Counted from the first letter of the stretch, positions 16,817 to 27,058 are shown. The stretch is DNA of 64,000 nucleotides from Flavobacterium sp. ALD4 (GCF_002836475.1 NZ_PJBJ01000030.1:124001-188000); one strand, 5' to 3'. The notes: a model not told the origin generated them from the letters alone. Made by a program: numbers and translations.

Positions 16817-19081
16817 TTATGCTTTTCCGGCAGCAATTAAATTTAATGCTGAACCAGCAACGAACCAACCAATTTGTCCTTCGTTATAGGTATGGTTTAC
16901 CAAGATGATATCTTTGCTTCCATCCTCATGAACGAATTCTAATGTTAATGGTTTTCCCGGAGCAAAATCTACTAAATCAGTAAAGTTAATAGTATCGTTC
17001 TCTTGAATTTTATCATAATCAGCTTCAGTAGCAAATGTCAATCCTAACAATCCCTGTTTTTTAAGGTTTGTCTCGTGAATACGAGCAAATGATTTCACTA
17101 ACACCGCTTTAACACCAAGGAAACGAGGCTCCATAGCAGCATGCTCACGTGAAGACCCTTCACCATAGTTATGATCACCTACCACAATTGAAGGTACACC
17201 GGCCGCTTTATAAGCACGAGCCACTGCAGGAACTGCATCGTACACCCCTGTCAATTGATTTTTAACTGAATTTGTTTTTTGGGTGAACGCATTGATAGCG
17301 CCAATTAACATATTATTTGAGATGTTATCTAAATGTCCACGGAAACGCAACCACGGTCCTGCCATAGAAATATGATCTGTAGTACATTTTCCAAATGCTT
17401 TGATAAGCAATTTCGCACCCACAATGTTTTTTCCATCCCATGGAGCAAACGGAGCCAATAATTGCAAACGCTCTGAAGTTTCACTTACGGTCACCTCAAT
17501 ATCTCTACCATCAACAGCTGGCGCTTGAAAACCTTTGTCTTCAGCATCAAATCCGTTTTTCGGCAATTCATCACCTGTTGGCGCCTCTAACATAACTTCT
17601 TCACCATCTTCGTTTATTAACGTATCAGTCAAAGGATTGAAACCTAAATCACCTGCAATGGCCATAGCGGTTACTAGTTCTGGTGAACCTACGAAAGCCA
17701 TTGTATTTGGGTTTCCATCAGCACGTTTAGAAAAGTTACGGTTGAACGAGTGAACGATAGTGTTACGCTCTTCTTTTTCAGCCCCTTCTCTATCCCACAT
17801 TCCGATACATGGTCCGCAGGCATTTGCAAATACCGTAGCACCAATTTTCTCGAAAGTGTCAATAAAACCGTCACGCTCGATTGTATATCGAACCACTTCA
17901 GAACCGGGAGTGATGGTAAATTCCGATTTTAATTTTAATTTTTTATCCGTCACTTGTTTGGCTATCGAAGCCGCACGCGCGATATCTTCATAAGAAGAGT
18001 TTGTACAAGAACCGATCAAACCTACTTCAATTTTCAATGGCCAGTTATTTTTGATCGCTTCTTCTTTCATTTTAGAAATTGGCGTAGCCAAATCTGGAGT
18101 GAAGGGACCATTTAAGTGTGGCTCCAATTCTGAAAGATTGATTTCGATGACCTGATCAAAATACAATTCAGGACTAGCATAAACTTCATCGTCACCTGTT
18201 AAATATGCAGCTACCTTATCAGCGGCATCGGCCACATCGGCTCTATCAGTAGAACGCAAGTAACGCCCCATAGAATCATCATACCCAAATGTAGAAGTGG
18301 TTGCGCCAATTTCAGCACCCATATTACAGATTGTTCCTTTTCCAGTACAAGACATGGAAGTGGCACCTTCACCGAAATATTCAACTATAGCTCCCGTTCC
18401 ACCCTTAACGGTAAGAATCCCGGCAACTTTAAGGATAACATCTTTTGGAGATACCCAACCTGAAAGTTTACCCGTTAATTTGACTCCGATTAACTTGGGA
18501 AATTTTAGTTCCCACGCCATTCCTGACATTACATCCACCGCATCTGCTCCACCAACACCAATGGCGACCATACCCAAACCACCTGCATTTACAGTATGTG
18601 AATCGGTACCAATCATCATTCCTCCCGGGAAAGCATAGTTTTCAAGGACTACCTGATGAATAATTCCAGCTCCTGGTTTCCAAAAACCAATCCCGTATTT
18701 ATTAGACACTGACGAAAGAAAATCAAAAACTTCATTACTTTGCGTTTTCGCTCTGGCCAAATCGGTTACAGCATCAACTTTAGCTTGAATCAAGTGATCA
18801 CAATGTACCGTTGTAGGAACAGCTACCTGAGCTTTTCCAGCATGCATAAATTGCAACAAAGCCATTTGAGCGGTCGCATCTTGACAAGCAACTCTGTCTG
18901 GAGAAAAATCAACATAATCAGCTCCTCTTGCAAAAGCTATAGAGGGCTTACCATCCCAAAGGTGATTGTATAAAATCTTCTCTGTCAAAGTAAGCGGATG
19001 ACCAACAATCTCGCGTGCAGCATCAACACGACTTGTCATGTTGTCATACACTTTTTTTATCATTTCAATATCAAATGCCAT
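16817..19081 (-). CDS. acnA: Aconitate hydratase, mitochondrial type
   Basis: 754 residues, the length of mitochondrial-type aconitase. It interconverts citrate and isocitrate in the TCA cycle. The iron-sulfur ligands are in [13 protein letters not shown] (about residue 354) and [16 protein letters not shown] (about 418). The C-terminal swivel domain carries [19 protein letters not shown]. The N-terminus [15 protein letters not shown] matters because a nearly identical stretch lies in frame upstream of acnB. It has its own terminator. A second terminator separates it from acnB, so the pair are probably separate transcripts. Confidence 0.96.
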   Translation of the reverse strand: MAFDIEMIKKVYDNMTSRVDAAREIVGHPLTLTEKILYNHLWDGKPSIAFARGADYVDFSPDRVACQDATAQMALLQFMHAGKAQVAVPTTVHCDHLIQAKVDAVTDLARAKTQSNEVFDFLSSVSNKYGIGFWKPGAGIIHQVVLENYAFPGGMMIGTDSHTVNAGGLGMVAIGVGGADAVDVMSGMAWELKFPKLIGVKLTGKLSGWVSPKDVILKVAGILTVKGGTGAIVEYFGEGATSMSCTGKGTICNMGAEIGATTSTFGYDDSMGRYLRSTDRADVADAADKVAAYLTGDDEVYASPELYFDQVIEINLSELEPHLNGPFTPDLATPISKMKEEAIKNNWPLKIEVGLIGSCTNSSYEDIARAASIAKQVTDKKLKLKSEFTITPGSEVVRYTIERDGFIDTFEKIGATVFANACGPCIGMWDREGAEKEERNTIVHSFNRNFSKRADGNPNTMAFVGSPELVTAMAIAGDLGFNPLTDTLINEDGEEVMLEAPTGDELPKNGFDAEDKGFQAPAVDGRDIEVTVSETSERLQLLAPFAPWDGKNIVGAKLLIKAFGKCTTDHISMAGPWLRFRGHLDNISNNMLIGAINAFTQKTNSVKNQLTGVYDAVPAVARAYKAAGVPSIVVGDHNYGEGSSREHAAMEPRFLGVKAVLVKSFARIHETNLKKQGLLGLTFATEADYDKIQENDTINFTDLVDFAPGKPLTLEFVHEDGSKDIILVNHTYNEGQIGWFVAGSALNLIAAGKA

Positions 19082-19151
19082 ATATATAATTGTTTTTTAT
19101 TATTGTGTTTTAGTCACGACAAGGTACAAAAAATAGAGTAGCTATAAAAAT

Positions 19152-19187
19152 AAAAAAAGCCTGAATCATAGACTCAGGCTTTTTGAT
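19152..19187 (-). terminator. Terminator after acnB
   Basis: The hairpin AGCCTGA/TCAGGCT has a loop of nine bases, then seven T on the minus strand. It sits between the acnB stop and the acnA start, 22 bases after the former. Confidence 0.9.
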
Positions 19188-19208
19188 ATAATTAACTAAT
19201 CTTATTGA

Positions 19209-21980
19209 TTATACAACTAACAACTTATGAGATGGAGCAAACTGAGTTAGATTAATACCCTTTACTGCAGCTTTATACTCATCCAGAGTAGGAGTTCTAC
19301 CTAAGATTGTAGACAATACAACAACAGGTGTTGATGAAAGCAGCGATTCTCCTTTTTTCCCTTCAGAATCTTCCACAACTCTTCCTTGGAAAAGACGAGT
19401 AGAAGTTGCCATTACTGTATCCCCTTTTTCTGCTTTTTCTTGGTTACCCATACATAAGTTACATCCCGGACGCTCTAGATATAAGATGTTTTCATATCCA
19501 GTACGTGCCACACCTTTTGGAGCATTATCATCAAATTCAAAACCAGAATACTTTTGTAAAACCTCCCAATCTCCTTCTGCCTTAAGTTCATCTACAATAT
19601 TATAAGTAGGAGGCGCCACTACAAGCGGTGCCTTAAACTCTACCTTACCATATTGTTCATCTATGTTCTTTAGCATTTGAGAAAGAATTTTCAAGTCTCC
19701 TTTGTGAACCATACAAGAACCGACAAAACCAAGATCTACTTTTTTCACTCCTCCGTAAAAAGAAAGAGGTCTAATTGTATCGTGTGTATATCTCTTAGAA
19801 ACATCTGCATTATTAACATCTGGATCCGCAATCATTGGCTCCTCAACCATATCAAGATCAATAACAACTTCAGCAAAATAATTAGCATTTGCATCTGGAG
19901 TTAAAGCAGGTTTCTCACCTGATCTAATATCTGCGATTCTCTTATCAGCGATAGCGATCAATCCTTTAAGAACTTGCTTCTCATTATCCATTCCTTTGTC
20001 GATCATGATCTGAATTCTTCTCTTAGCTATCATTAATGATTCGATCAAAGTTTCATCCTCAGAAATACAGATAGAAGCTTTCGCTTTCATCTCTGCTGTC
20101 CAATCGGTAAACGTAAATGCCTGATCAGCGGTAAGAGTCCCTAAGTGAACCTCAATGATTCTTCCTTGGAACACATTCTCTCCACCAAATTGCTTTAGCA
20201 TCTGAGATTGAGTCGCATGAACTACATCACGGAAATCCATATAAGTCTTCATATTCCCTTTGAAAGTAACTTTTACGGATTCTGGAATTGGCATTGAAGC
20301 TTCACCTGTTGCCAATGCAAGAGCAACTGTTCCTGAATCTGCACCAAAAGCGACCCCTTTTGACATTCTTGTATGAGAGTCTCCACCAATAATGATGGCC
20401 CACTCATCCACAGTAATATCATTAAGCACCTTATGGATTACATCAGTCATTGCAAGATATTTCCCTTTTGGGTCACGAGCAGTAATCAAACCGAAATCGT
20501 TCATGAATTTCATTAATCTAGGGATATTTGCCTTAGATTTATTATCCCATACTGAGGCAGTATGACAACCCGATTGGTAAGCACCGTCGACGATTGGTGA
20601 AATCACAGTAGCAGCCATCGACTCCAATTCCTGAGAAGTCATCAATCCAGTTGTATCTTGTGAACCAACAATGTTTACTTCTACACGTACATCCGACCCG
20701 GCGTGTAAAACTTTACCTGGAGTTGTTCCAACTGCATTTTTATTAAATATTTTTTCCACTGCTGTAAGTCCTTGTCCTTCAACGGAAACCTCTTTTGAAG
20801 GAGCAAATACAGGTACAATATCAATACCTAGCGTTTTCGATGCAAAAGTCTGAAGCTTTTTACCGAATACAATAGCGTACGAACCACCTGCTTTTATAAA
20901 TTCCATTTTCTGAGGAGTGAATGCCTTTGAAATATCTATCAGCTCTTTATCCCCATTATAAAGTTTCTTTGTCTTCGTGTTGATTGTAAGAACAGTACCT
21001 GTAGCAACAGAATAAGCTTCTTCTAAAATAGGATCACCATTTTCATTACGAACAGGACTGCCATTTTCATCAAGTACTTTTACCCAGTTTTTAAGGTCTA
21101 AACCAATACCACCAGTAACATCTACAGTAGTAAGGAATATTGGCGAAATTCCGTTTGTTCCCGCTACGATTGGAGCGATATTAATGAATGGAACATAAGG
21201 ACTTGCTTTTTTACCAGTCCATAAAGCCACGTTGTTTACACCTGACATTCTTGATGAACCTACACCCATGGTACCTTTTTCAGCAATCAACATCACACTT
21301 TTATCAGGATGCTGTGCTTGCAAGGCTTGAATTTCATCTTGAGCTTCTGGAGAAATCAAACATTTACCATGAAGCTCACGATCTGATCGTGAATGCGCTT
21401 GGTTCCCTGGAGAAAGTAAATCAGTTGAGATATCTCCTTCACCAGCTAGATAAGTAACTACCTTAATTTCTTCTACAACTTCTGGAAGTTTCGTAAAGAA
21501 CTCAGCCTTCGCATAGCTCTCTAAAATTTCTTCAGCAATTTCAATACCGCTTTTGAACGCCGCTTCTAGACGAGCTGTATCAGCCTCGTAAAGGAAAAAT
21601 TGAGTTTTAAGAACTTTTGCCGCTTCTTTTGCAATAGCAATATCTTCGCCTAAAGCTAAATCAAGTAAAACTTCAATCGAAGGCCCTCCTTTCATATGTG
21701 ATAATAGCTCAAATGCAAAAGCGGGAGTGATTTCTTTTACTACAGATTCACTAAGAATAATATCCTTCAAAAACGTAGCTTTCACACCAGCAGCACTAGT
21801 AGTTCCTGGAACAGTGTTATAAATAAAGAACTGAAGAGAACCTTCGCGGTGTGCGTTATCTGAATCTTTAATTTGTGCAATGATTTCGCTTAGTAATTCA
21901 GCTCCATCAATTGGCTTTGGGCTAAGTCCCTGCCCTTTTCTTTCTTCGATTTCCTGTAGATAATCGTTATAAATATTCAT
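19209..21980 (-). CDS. acnB: Bifunctional aconitate hydratase 2 / 2-methylisocitrate dehydratase
   Basis: About 923 residues, typical of AcnB, with an N-terminal HEAT-like domain (EIEERKGQGLSPKPIDGAE opening), a swivel domain and the catalytic domains. The cluster cysteines are visible in GFVGSCMVHKGD (about residue 720) and PGCNLCMGNQEKAEKGDT (about 835). It performs aconitase chemistry and may dehydrate 2-methylisocitrate. I start at the ATG at 21980 because family members begin there. The frame stays open to an ATG at 22040, adding 20 residues that begin MAFDFEMKKK, a copy of the AcnA N-terminus (see findings). Having both aconitase types side by side is redundant in function. Confidence 0.94.
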   Translation of the reverse strand: MNIYNDYLQEIEERKGQGLSPKPIDGAELLSEIIAQIKDSDNAHREGSLQFFIYNTVPGTTSAAGVKATFLKDIILSESVVKEITPAFAFELLSHMKGGPSIEVLLDLALGEDIAIAKEAAKVLKTQFFLYEADTARLEAAFKSGIEIAEEILESYAKAEFFTKLPEVVEEIKVVTYLAGEGDISTDLLSPGNQAHSRSDRELHGKCLISPEAQDEIQALQAQHPDKSVMLIAEKGTMGVGSSRMSGVNNVALWTGKKASPYVPFINIAPIVAGTNGISPIFLTTVDVTGGIGLDLKNWVKVLDENGSPVRNENGDPILEEAYSVATGTVLTINTKTKKLYNGDKELIDISKAFTPQKMEFIKAGGSYAIVFGKKLQTFASKTLGIDIVPVFAPSKEVSVEGQGLTAVEKIFNKNAVGTTPGKVLHAGSDVRVEVNIVGSQDTTGLMTSQELESMAATVISPIVDGAYQSGCHTASVWDNKSKANIPRLMKFMNDFGLITARDPKGKYLAMTDVIHKVLNDITVDEWAIIIGGDSHTRMSKGVAFGADSGTVALALATGEASMPIPESVKVTFKGNMKTYMDFRDVVHATQSQMLKQFGGENVFQGRIIEVHLGTLTADQAFTFTDWTAEMKAKASICISEDETLIESLMIAKRRIQIMIDKGMDNEKQVLKGLIAIADKRIADIRSGEKPALTPDANANYFAEVVIDLDMVEEPMIADPDVNNADVSKRYTHDTIRPLSFYGGVKKVDLGFVGSCMVHKGDLKILSQMLKNIDEQYGKVEFKAPLVVAPPTYNIVDELKAEGDWEVLQKYSGFEFDDNAPKGVARTGYENILYLERPGCNLCMGNQEKAEKGDTVMATSTRLFQGRVVEDSEGKKGESLLSSTPVVVLSTILGRTPTLDEYKAAVKGINLTQFAPSHKLLVV

Positions 21981-22170
21981 AATACAAGTCTTTTCAATGT
22001 TACAGGCTGATTTTTTTTTCATCTCAAAATCAAAAGCCATACTATCTAGGTGTTTTTTTTTCGTAATGCAAATTAACGAATTTAAGACGAGAATTAAAAA
22101 AATTTAATAGAAGTGGCTTTTTCAAAAATTATTATTGCTGAATACTAATTTTTAATACGTATAATTGATA

Positions 22171-22220
22171 AAATGTTTAAATTTTAACATTTAAATGATT
22201 AATCCATAATTAATCATTTA
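22171..22220. promoter_or_regulatory. Paired inverted repeats upstream of acnB
   Basis: Two neighbouring AT-rich inverted repeats: AAATGTT/AACATTT with an 8-base spacer (about 22172-22193), and a perfect 12-bp pair TAAATGATTAAT/ATTAATCATTTA with a 5-base spacer (22192-22220). They lie 130-190 bases before the acnB frame and after the MoxR stop. They could be an operator or a weak terminator; no long T run follows. Confidence 0.4.
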
Positions 22221-22316
22221 CATTCGTATTATTCCTAAAGTTCAAAAATCATGACAACGAAGAAAACGTTATAGTTCACATCAAAATTCAAGCTTAAAAC
22301 AACCAAAAAAATATAT

Positions 22317-23270
22317 TTAAAGCAATTTTGCAATAATCATTTCCTCAGTAATTCCCTCCGCATCCGCTTTATAGTTTTTAATAATTCGATGACGTAAAAT
22401 TCCGGTTGCCACCGCTTTCACATCCTCAATATCAGGCGAAAATTTGCCGTTGAAGGCAGCATGCGCTTTGGCAGCTACTATTAAATTCTGTGAAGCTCTT
22501 GGTCCTGCTCCCCAATCCAAATAACTTTTGACAAACTCAGTGGACAATGGATTATCCGGGCGTGTTTTACTAACTAAAGTCACGGCATATTCAACAACGT
22601 TATCTGCTACGGGAATTCTACGAATCAATTGCTGAAAATCTATAATTTCCTGCGCTGTAAATAGCGGGTTAATGGTATTTATTTCATCTGAAGTGGTCCG
22701 CTTTACTACTTGAACTTCTTCTGCAAACGACGGGTATTCGAGCTTGATTGCAAACATAAAACGATCTAACTGCGCCTCAGGTAAAGGATAAGTCCCCTCC
22801 TGTTCGATTGGATTCTGAGTTGCCAAAACGAAGTAAGGCAAGTCCAACTTATAATTTTCACCGGCAATGGTAACAGACCGTTCCTGCATCGCTTCCAACA
22901 AAGCTGCCTGGGTTTTTGGTGGCGTTCTGTTGATTTCATCCGCTAGAATAATATTCGAAAAAACAGGCCCTTTTAAAAATTTAAATTGACGCTTCTCATC
23001 TAATATCTCACTTCCTAAAATATCTGAAGGCATTAAATCCGGAGTAAACTGGATTCTCTTAAAATTAAGTCCCAAGGCCTGAGCAAGGGTATTCACCATT
23101 AAGGTTTTGGCTAACCCCGGAACCCCTACAAGAAGAGCATGTCCGCCTGAAAAAATACAAAGTAAAACTTGATCGACTACCGCATCCTGACCTACTATAA
23201 TTTTCGCGATTTCGCTTTTTAATTCATTTCGTTTCTGAACCAAATTATGTATTGCTGCTACGTCAGACAT
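22317..23270 (-). CDS. MoxR-family AAA+ ATPase
   Basis: About 317 residues, the usual MoxR length. Walker A is GVPGLAKT (about residue 54), Walker B is ILADEINRTPPKTQAALLEAMQE (the DE box at about 110, quoted in part), and ATQNPIEQEGTYPLPEAQLDRF is the sensor-1 region characteristic of MoxR (about 150). MoxR proteins act as chaperones that load cofactors or activate partner proteins, usually next to DUF58 and von Willebrand factor A genes. None of those partners are present here; the next gene upstream is the SurA-like chaperone. The start is set at the ATG at 23270, two codons inside the longest frame. Confidence 0.92.
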   Translation of the reverse strand: MSDVAAIHNLVQKRNELKSEIAKIIVGQDAVVDQVLLCIFSGGHALLVGVPGLAKTLMVNTLAQALGLNFKRIQFTPDLMPSDILGSEILDEKRQFKFLKGPVFSNIILADEINRTPPKTQAALLEAMQERSVTIAGENYKLDLPYFVLATQNPIEQEGTYPLPEAQLDRFMFAIKLEYPSFAEEVQVVKRTTSDEINTINPLFTAQEIIDFQQLIRRIPVADNVVEYAVTLVSKTRPDNPLSTEFVKSYLDWGAGPRASQNLIVAAKAHAAFNGKFSPDIEDVKAVATGILRHRIIKNYKADAEGITEEMIIAKLL

Positions 23271-23357
23271 TTTCAAAAGGGATTTAAATTAAGAAAGAGT
23301 TAACTCTATGAACTCATAAAGCTAACTCTTTTTATTTATTCTAGAAAAATATAAAAA

Positions 23358-24767
23358 TTATTTTTTTAACCAATTATTTGTAAAGTCACAATCTCTATAT
23401 TCTACAAGGACTTTAACATAGGTATTTTTGATTGTCTCATCAAACCATTTTCCTATTGCTTTGATTTGCTTTTCTTTTAAGGCTAATTCCTTAATTTTGA
23501 TATAATCTGTAGCATAATCAGCAATGTGCTCGTTGATTCTGTTTGTAACTGTAATCAACTTATAGCTTTTCTTTCCGTTTTCATCCGTATCTAATATCGG
23601 TTGGGAAATGGCATCATCTTTCAAGCTTGAAACTTGACTGTAGAGACTTGGATCCATTTTCGTTAATTCAAAACGGGTATCTTGTGTTTTTGGGTTGATT
23701 AAGGACCCCCCATTTGCTCTGGTTTCTTTTTGATCAGATTCTGTTCTGGCAGCTTCAGCAAAAGTGATTTTCTTATCGATAATTTTATTTCTAATTAAAG
23801 TGATTTTCTCTTTAGCTGCAGTTTGAGCTTCTTCAGATACAGAAGGTGTCAATAATATATGACGTAATTCAATTTCTTGCCCTTTGATTTTTTCAACATA
23901 AATAATATGAAAACCAAATTCAGTTTCGAACGGATCAGATATCTCACCCTGCTGAAGACTAAAAGCAACATCTTTAAATTCTTTTACAAAAGGTGTTTTT
24001 CTATTCATTTTATAATACCCTCCATTTGTAGCCGACCCTGGATCTTTGGAATATAAAACAGCTTTAGTTGCAAAACTAGATCCTTCTTCCACTTCTTTTT
24101 TAAATCCATTTAATCTGTCAATCACTTTTTGTTTCTCTGCATCTGAAACTTTAGGCGTAATCACGATTTGCGCTACTTCCATTTCCGCTCCAAAAAGAGG
24201 CAATTCATCTTTTGGTATTGATTTGAAAAAATTACGAACTTCTTCCGGTGTAATTTCCACTCCTTCAACAATTTTCTTTTGCATTTCTGAGGAAAGCTTG
24301 TTCTCTTTTAAAATATCAAAGAAATAACTTCTAAACTCTTCTTCAGAATTTTTCTTGTAATACTTTATCACTTTCTCCATAGAACCGATTTGACCTACCA
24401 TGTAACTTAATCGCTCATCCATCATTCCTTTCACTTCAGCATCCGTTACTTTAACACTGTCCTGAATCGCCTGGTGCGCATATAGTTTATCCTCAAGCAG
24501 TTTCCCCAACATTTGACATCTGGTAATATCTTTTACGGAATTACCTTGACTTGACAATTCCAAATAAGACTTATCTATATCTGAATCCAAAATAATAAAA
24601 TCCCCTACAGTGGCAATAATACCGTCGATTTTTTGTCTTTCATTGGTTTGGATTTTCTTAACAGGCGCTACTACACTATCCCTGATAATTTCTTGTGCTC
24701 TAGTAATGGTACTTGAAAACAGTAAAAGAAAAAACATAAGTGCAATTCTACTATTTATGGACTTCAT
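23358..24767 (-). CDS. SurA-like peptidyl-prolyl isomerase / periplasmic chaperone
   Basis: About 469 residues. A signal peptide (SINSRIALMFFLLLFSSTIT, ending RAQ) follows the preferred ATG at 24767. A SurA-type N-terminal helical region (DGIIATVGDFIILDSDIDKS onward, about 45-190) precedes two parvulin domains at about 200-290 (DPGSATNGGYY) and 300-410 (ATRTESDQKETRANGGSLINP-like core). It folds outer-membrane proteins in the periplasm. It lies about 90 bases upstream of MoxR on the same strand and may share a transcript. The longest frame reaches 24788, adding only seven residues before the signal. Confidence 0.9.
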   Translation of the reverse strand: MKSINSRIALMFFLLLFSSTITRAQEIIRDSVVAPVKKIQTNERQKIDGIIATVGDFIILDSDIDKSYLELSSQGNSVKDITRCQMLGKLLEDKLYAHQAIQDSVKVTDAEVKGMMDERLSYMVGQIGSMEKVIKYYKKNSEEEFRSYFFDILKENKLSSEMQKKIVEGVEITPEEVRNFFKSIPKDELPLFGAEMEVAQIVITPKVSDAEKQKVIDRLNGFKKEVEEGSSFATKAVLYSKDPGSATNGGYYKMNRKTPFVKEFKDVAFSLQQGEISDPFETEFGFHIIYVEKIKGQEIELRHILLTPSVSEEAQTAAKEKITLIRNKIIDKKITFAEAARTESDQKETRANGGSLINPKTQDTRFELTKMDPSLYSQVSSLKDDAISQPILDTDENGKKSYKLITVTNRINEHIADYATDYIKIKELALKEKQIKAIGKWFDETIKNTYVKVLVEYRDCDFTNNWLKK

Positions 24768-24788
24768 TTCTATTTTTTTTAATGGCAT

Positions 24789-25512
24789 TATATCAATTTT
24801 ATGTTTTAGTAAAGTATTCTAATTTTCATTACTCCAAATCCCGTTTATAAAGATCTTTTGACTCGTCGCCAAATATACATTTTAACTATCAGGAAATAAA
24901 AATGTTCTTACAAAGAATTTCCAAAAGTAAAAACGAACAAAAATAACAATTCAATTACATAATACAAGTTTCCGCACTAGTATTAACAAAAAATTATAAG
25001 CCCGTTTAACCATTATAAAACTCCTTCAATCCCCCTTAAGACCAGGCTCAAATTAGAGGTTCTTTTTAATAATATGCTAATTTTTTAAAGAAGCACCTCA
25101 CGCACATTCACATTATTTCTCCACTAATAAATCTACATTTTGATATAATTCATTAGTCTCAGGTACTATTTTAATTTGTGATCCATTTCTACTCAGAAAA
25201 AATAAAAAATAGAACTGAAATAACAAAAACTCAAACAGCTCATTTCTAATAAAATATAAATACTTATCAACACTACAACGTTTTCGCTAAGCTGTTAAAA
25301 AATCAAAAGGCTTATCATCCAAAAATTTACATACATTAGCCCGAGACCAATAGTTTTATTCGTAAAATAACTAAACGAATAAAATTAATATCATGAAATA
25401 ATAAGGCCTAACATAAATAAACTTCTAATTTTCGGTTTATTATATCAATACCATTTAATGCCTAATTAAAAAAAACAATACCCACTATACTTATTAACCA
25501 ACCTACAAAATT
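24789..25512. other. Long AT-rich intergenic region
   Basis: 724 bases between the divergent SurA-like and alpha-amylase genes. It is very AT-rich with many short stops in all frames. I find no RNA gene, no strong hairpin and no clear repeat. It presumably holds two divergent promoters. Confidence 0.5.
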
Positions 25513-25650
25513 ATGAAAAAACCAAATTTAAAAATTGCAGCATTAGCCGCATTGGCTATGTGCTTTTACTCCTGTAACTCAAATGATGAATTACAAGGAC
25601 CAACAGCCGAAATCAAGGCGTTAAGCAAAGTAATTGATGTCACACCATGA
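25513..25650 (+). pseudogene. Detached lipoprotein signal of the alpha-amylase
   Basis: A 45-codon frame begins with ATG at 25513 and encodes a lipoprotein signal: LKIAALAALAMCFYSCNSN, lipobox Cys at residue 21, then a short linker ending SKVIDVTP and a stop. The linker runs directly into the amylase, but in a different frame. Reading GTC ACA then CAC CAT GAT would restore one continuous protein if a CA dinucleotide were added at about 25641-25645. I read it as the original N-terminus, cut off by a 2-base deletion (or a 1-base insertion, or a sequencing error). Confidence 0.8.
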
Positions 25651-26956
25651 TGGTCATCCGTTTAGTACCGGAAAATCCATGACAACTTCAACAACAGGGA
25701 AATATGTAGCTAACCCTGGGGGTGGAGTAATGATGCAAGCTTTTTACTGGGATGTTCCTGCTGGTGGAAACTGGTGGAATACATTAGGTGCAAAAGTAAC
25801 AGCATGGTCAAATGCCGGTATTGGTTCCATTTGGCTTCCTCCAGTATCCAAAGCACAAAACGGCCCATTTTCTATGGGGTATGACCCTACTGATTATTTT
25901 GATTTCGGAGATTACAATCAAAATGGAACTATAGAAACGCGTTTTGGTTCTAAAACAGAATTGGTAAGTTTAATTACAAAAGCCCATACTGAAAACATGC
26001 AAGTGTATGCTGACATAGTTCTTAATCATAATAGTGGCGGACAGTTAGAAAGCAATCCTTTTACAGGGACCCAAACGTACACTAATTTTACTGGTATTGC
26101 TTCTGGAAAATTCCCAAGAACAAGTGCTGACTTTTATAAAAACGCGTACGGTAATAATGATGAAGGCGCTTTTGGAGGATTTCCTGACTTAGCACATGTG
26201 ACACCAAATGTGCAAAACTGGCTATGGCTGAGAACAGATGGTGTGGGTAAATATTACAAAAACACGATGAAATTTGACGGCTGGAGATTTGACTATGTGA
26301 AAGGTTTTGGACCTTGGGTAGTGAAAGACTGGAACGCTAATGTGGGCGGCTTTTCAATTGGCGAATACTGGGATTCAAACGTAAACACCTTAGAATGGTG
26401 GGCAAACAATGCCAACAGTTCTGTATTTGATTTTGCTTGTTACTACAAAATGAATGATGCATTCGATGGTAACAACCTTAATCTGCTGAATGACGACATG
26501 ATGTGGAAAAGAAACCCCTATAAAGCAGTTACTTTTGTAACCAACCATGACACCGATGAAATATATAATAAGCAATTAGCTTATGCATCCATTTTAACTC
26601 ATGAAGGTTATCCAACGATCTTTTACAAAGATTACGAAGAATGGCTGGACAAGGCAAAAATGAATAATTTGATTTGGATTCACAATCAAAAAGCGACAGG
26701 AACAACATCAATATTATATACCGATAACGATGAATACATCGCAAGAAGAAATGGCTATAACGGAAATCCAGGCTTAGTTGTTTACATCAACAATTCATCT
26801 TCATGGCAAGAAAGATGGGTTCCCACTAATTGGACCAACGCACAAATAAAAGACTTTACAGGTAATTCTACATGGATTCCTACAACGCAAGGTGATACAT
26901 GGGTAAAAATCCAGTGTCCTCCAAACGGTTATTCTGTTTGGTCAATTAACATGTAA
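25637..26956 (+). CDS. GH13 alpha-amylase body, frameshifted from its signal peptide
   Basis: About 439 residues of glycoside hydrolase family 13, breaking alpha-1,4 glucosidic bonds in starch or glycogen. All four conserved regions are present: DIVLNHNSGG, GWRFDYVKG (nucleophile Asp), SIGEYWDSN (acid/base Glu) and FVTNHDTDE (transition-state Asp). The opening GGVMMQAFYWDVPAGGNWW and the ending PPNGYSVWSINM match, from memory, the Thermococcales-type subfamily GH13_7. The domain is intact, but the secretion signal is in another frame (25513-25650). An in-frame TAA at 25631 blocks extension, leaving TTG 25634 or ATG 25637 as starts and a product without an export signal. The active-site residues are intact, so the break looks recent. 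Confidence 0.85.
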   Translation: MSHHDGHPFSTGKSMTTSTTGKYVANPGGGVMMQAFYWDVPAGGNWWNTLGAKVTAWSNAGIGSIWLPPVSKAQNGPFSMGYDPTDYFDFGDYNQNGTIETRFGSKTELVSLITKAHTENMQVYADIVLNHNSGGQLESNPFTGTQTYTNFTGIASGKFPRTSADFYKNAYGNNDEGAFGGFPDLAHVTPNVQNWLWLRTDGVGKYYKNTMKFDGWRFDYVKGFGPWVVKDWNANVGGFSIGEYWDSNVNTLEWWANNANSSVFDFACYYKMNDAFDGNNLNLLNDDMMWKRNPYKAVTFVTNHDTDEIYNKQLAYASILTHEGYPTIFYKDYEEWLDKAKMNNLIWIHNQKATGTTSILYTDNDEYIARRNGYNGNPGLVVYINNSSSWQERWVPTNWTNAQIKDFTGNSTWIPTTQGDTWVKIQCPPNGYSVWSINM

Positions 26957-26976
26957 ACCGTAAATATTTCCAATAT

Positions 26977-27013
26977 AAATGAGGCTGTTCTAAAAGACAG
27001 CCTCATTTTTTTT
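26977..27013 (+). terminator. Terminator after alpha-amylase
   Basis: An 11-bp hairpin, AATGAGGCTGT/ACAGCCTCATT, followed by eight T. Confidence 0.92.
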
Positions 27014-27058
27014 ATTCACATTTATAAATAGTACTTTTACAGACTATTTAAATCATAC

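Noticed and set aside
25630..25650. Programmed frameshift in the amylase
   Set aside because: The overlap has no slippery heptamer or downstream structure that I can see; a dinucleotide loss explains it more simply.
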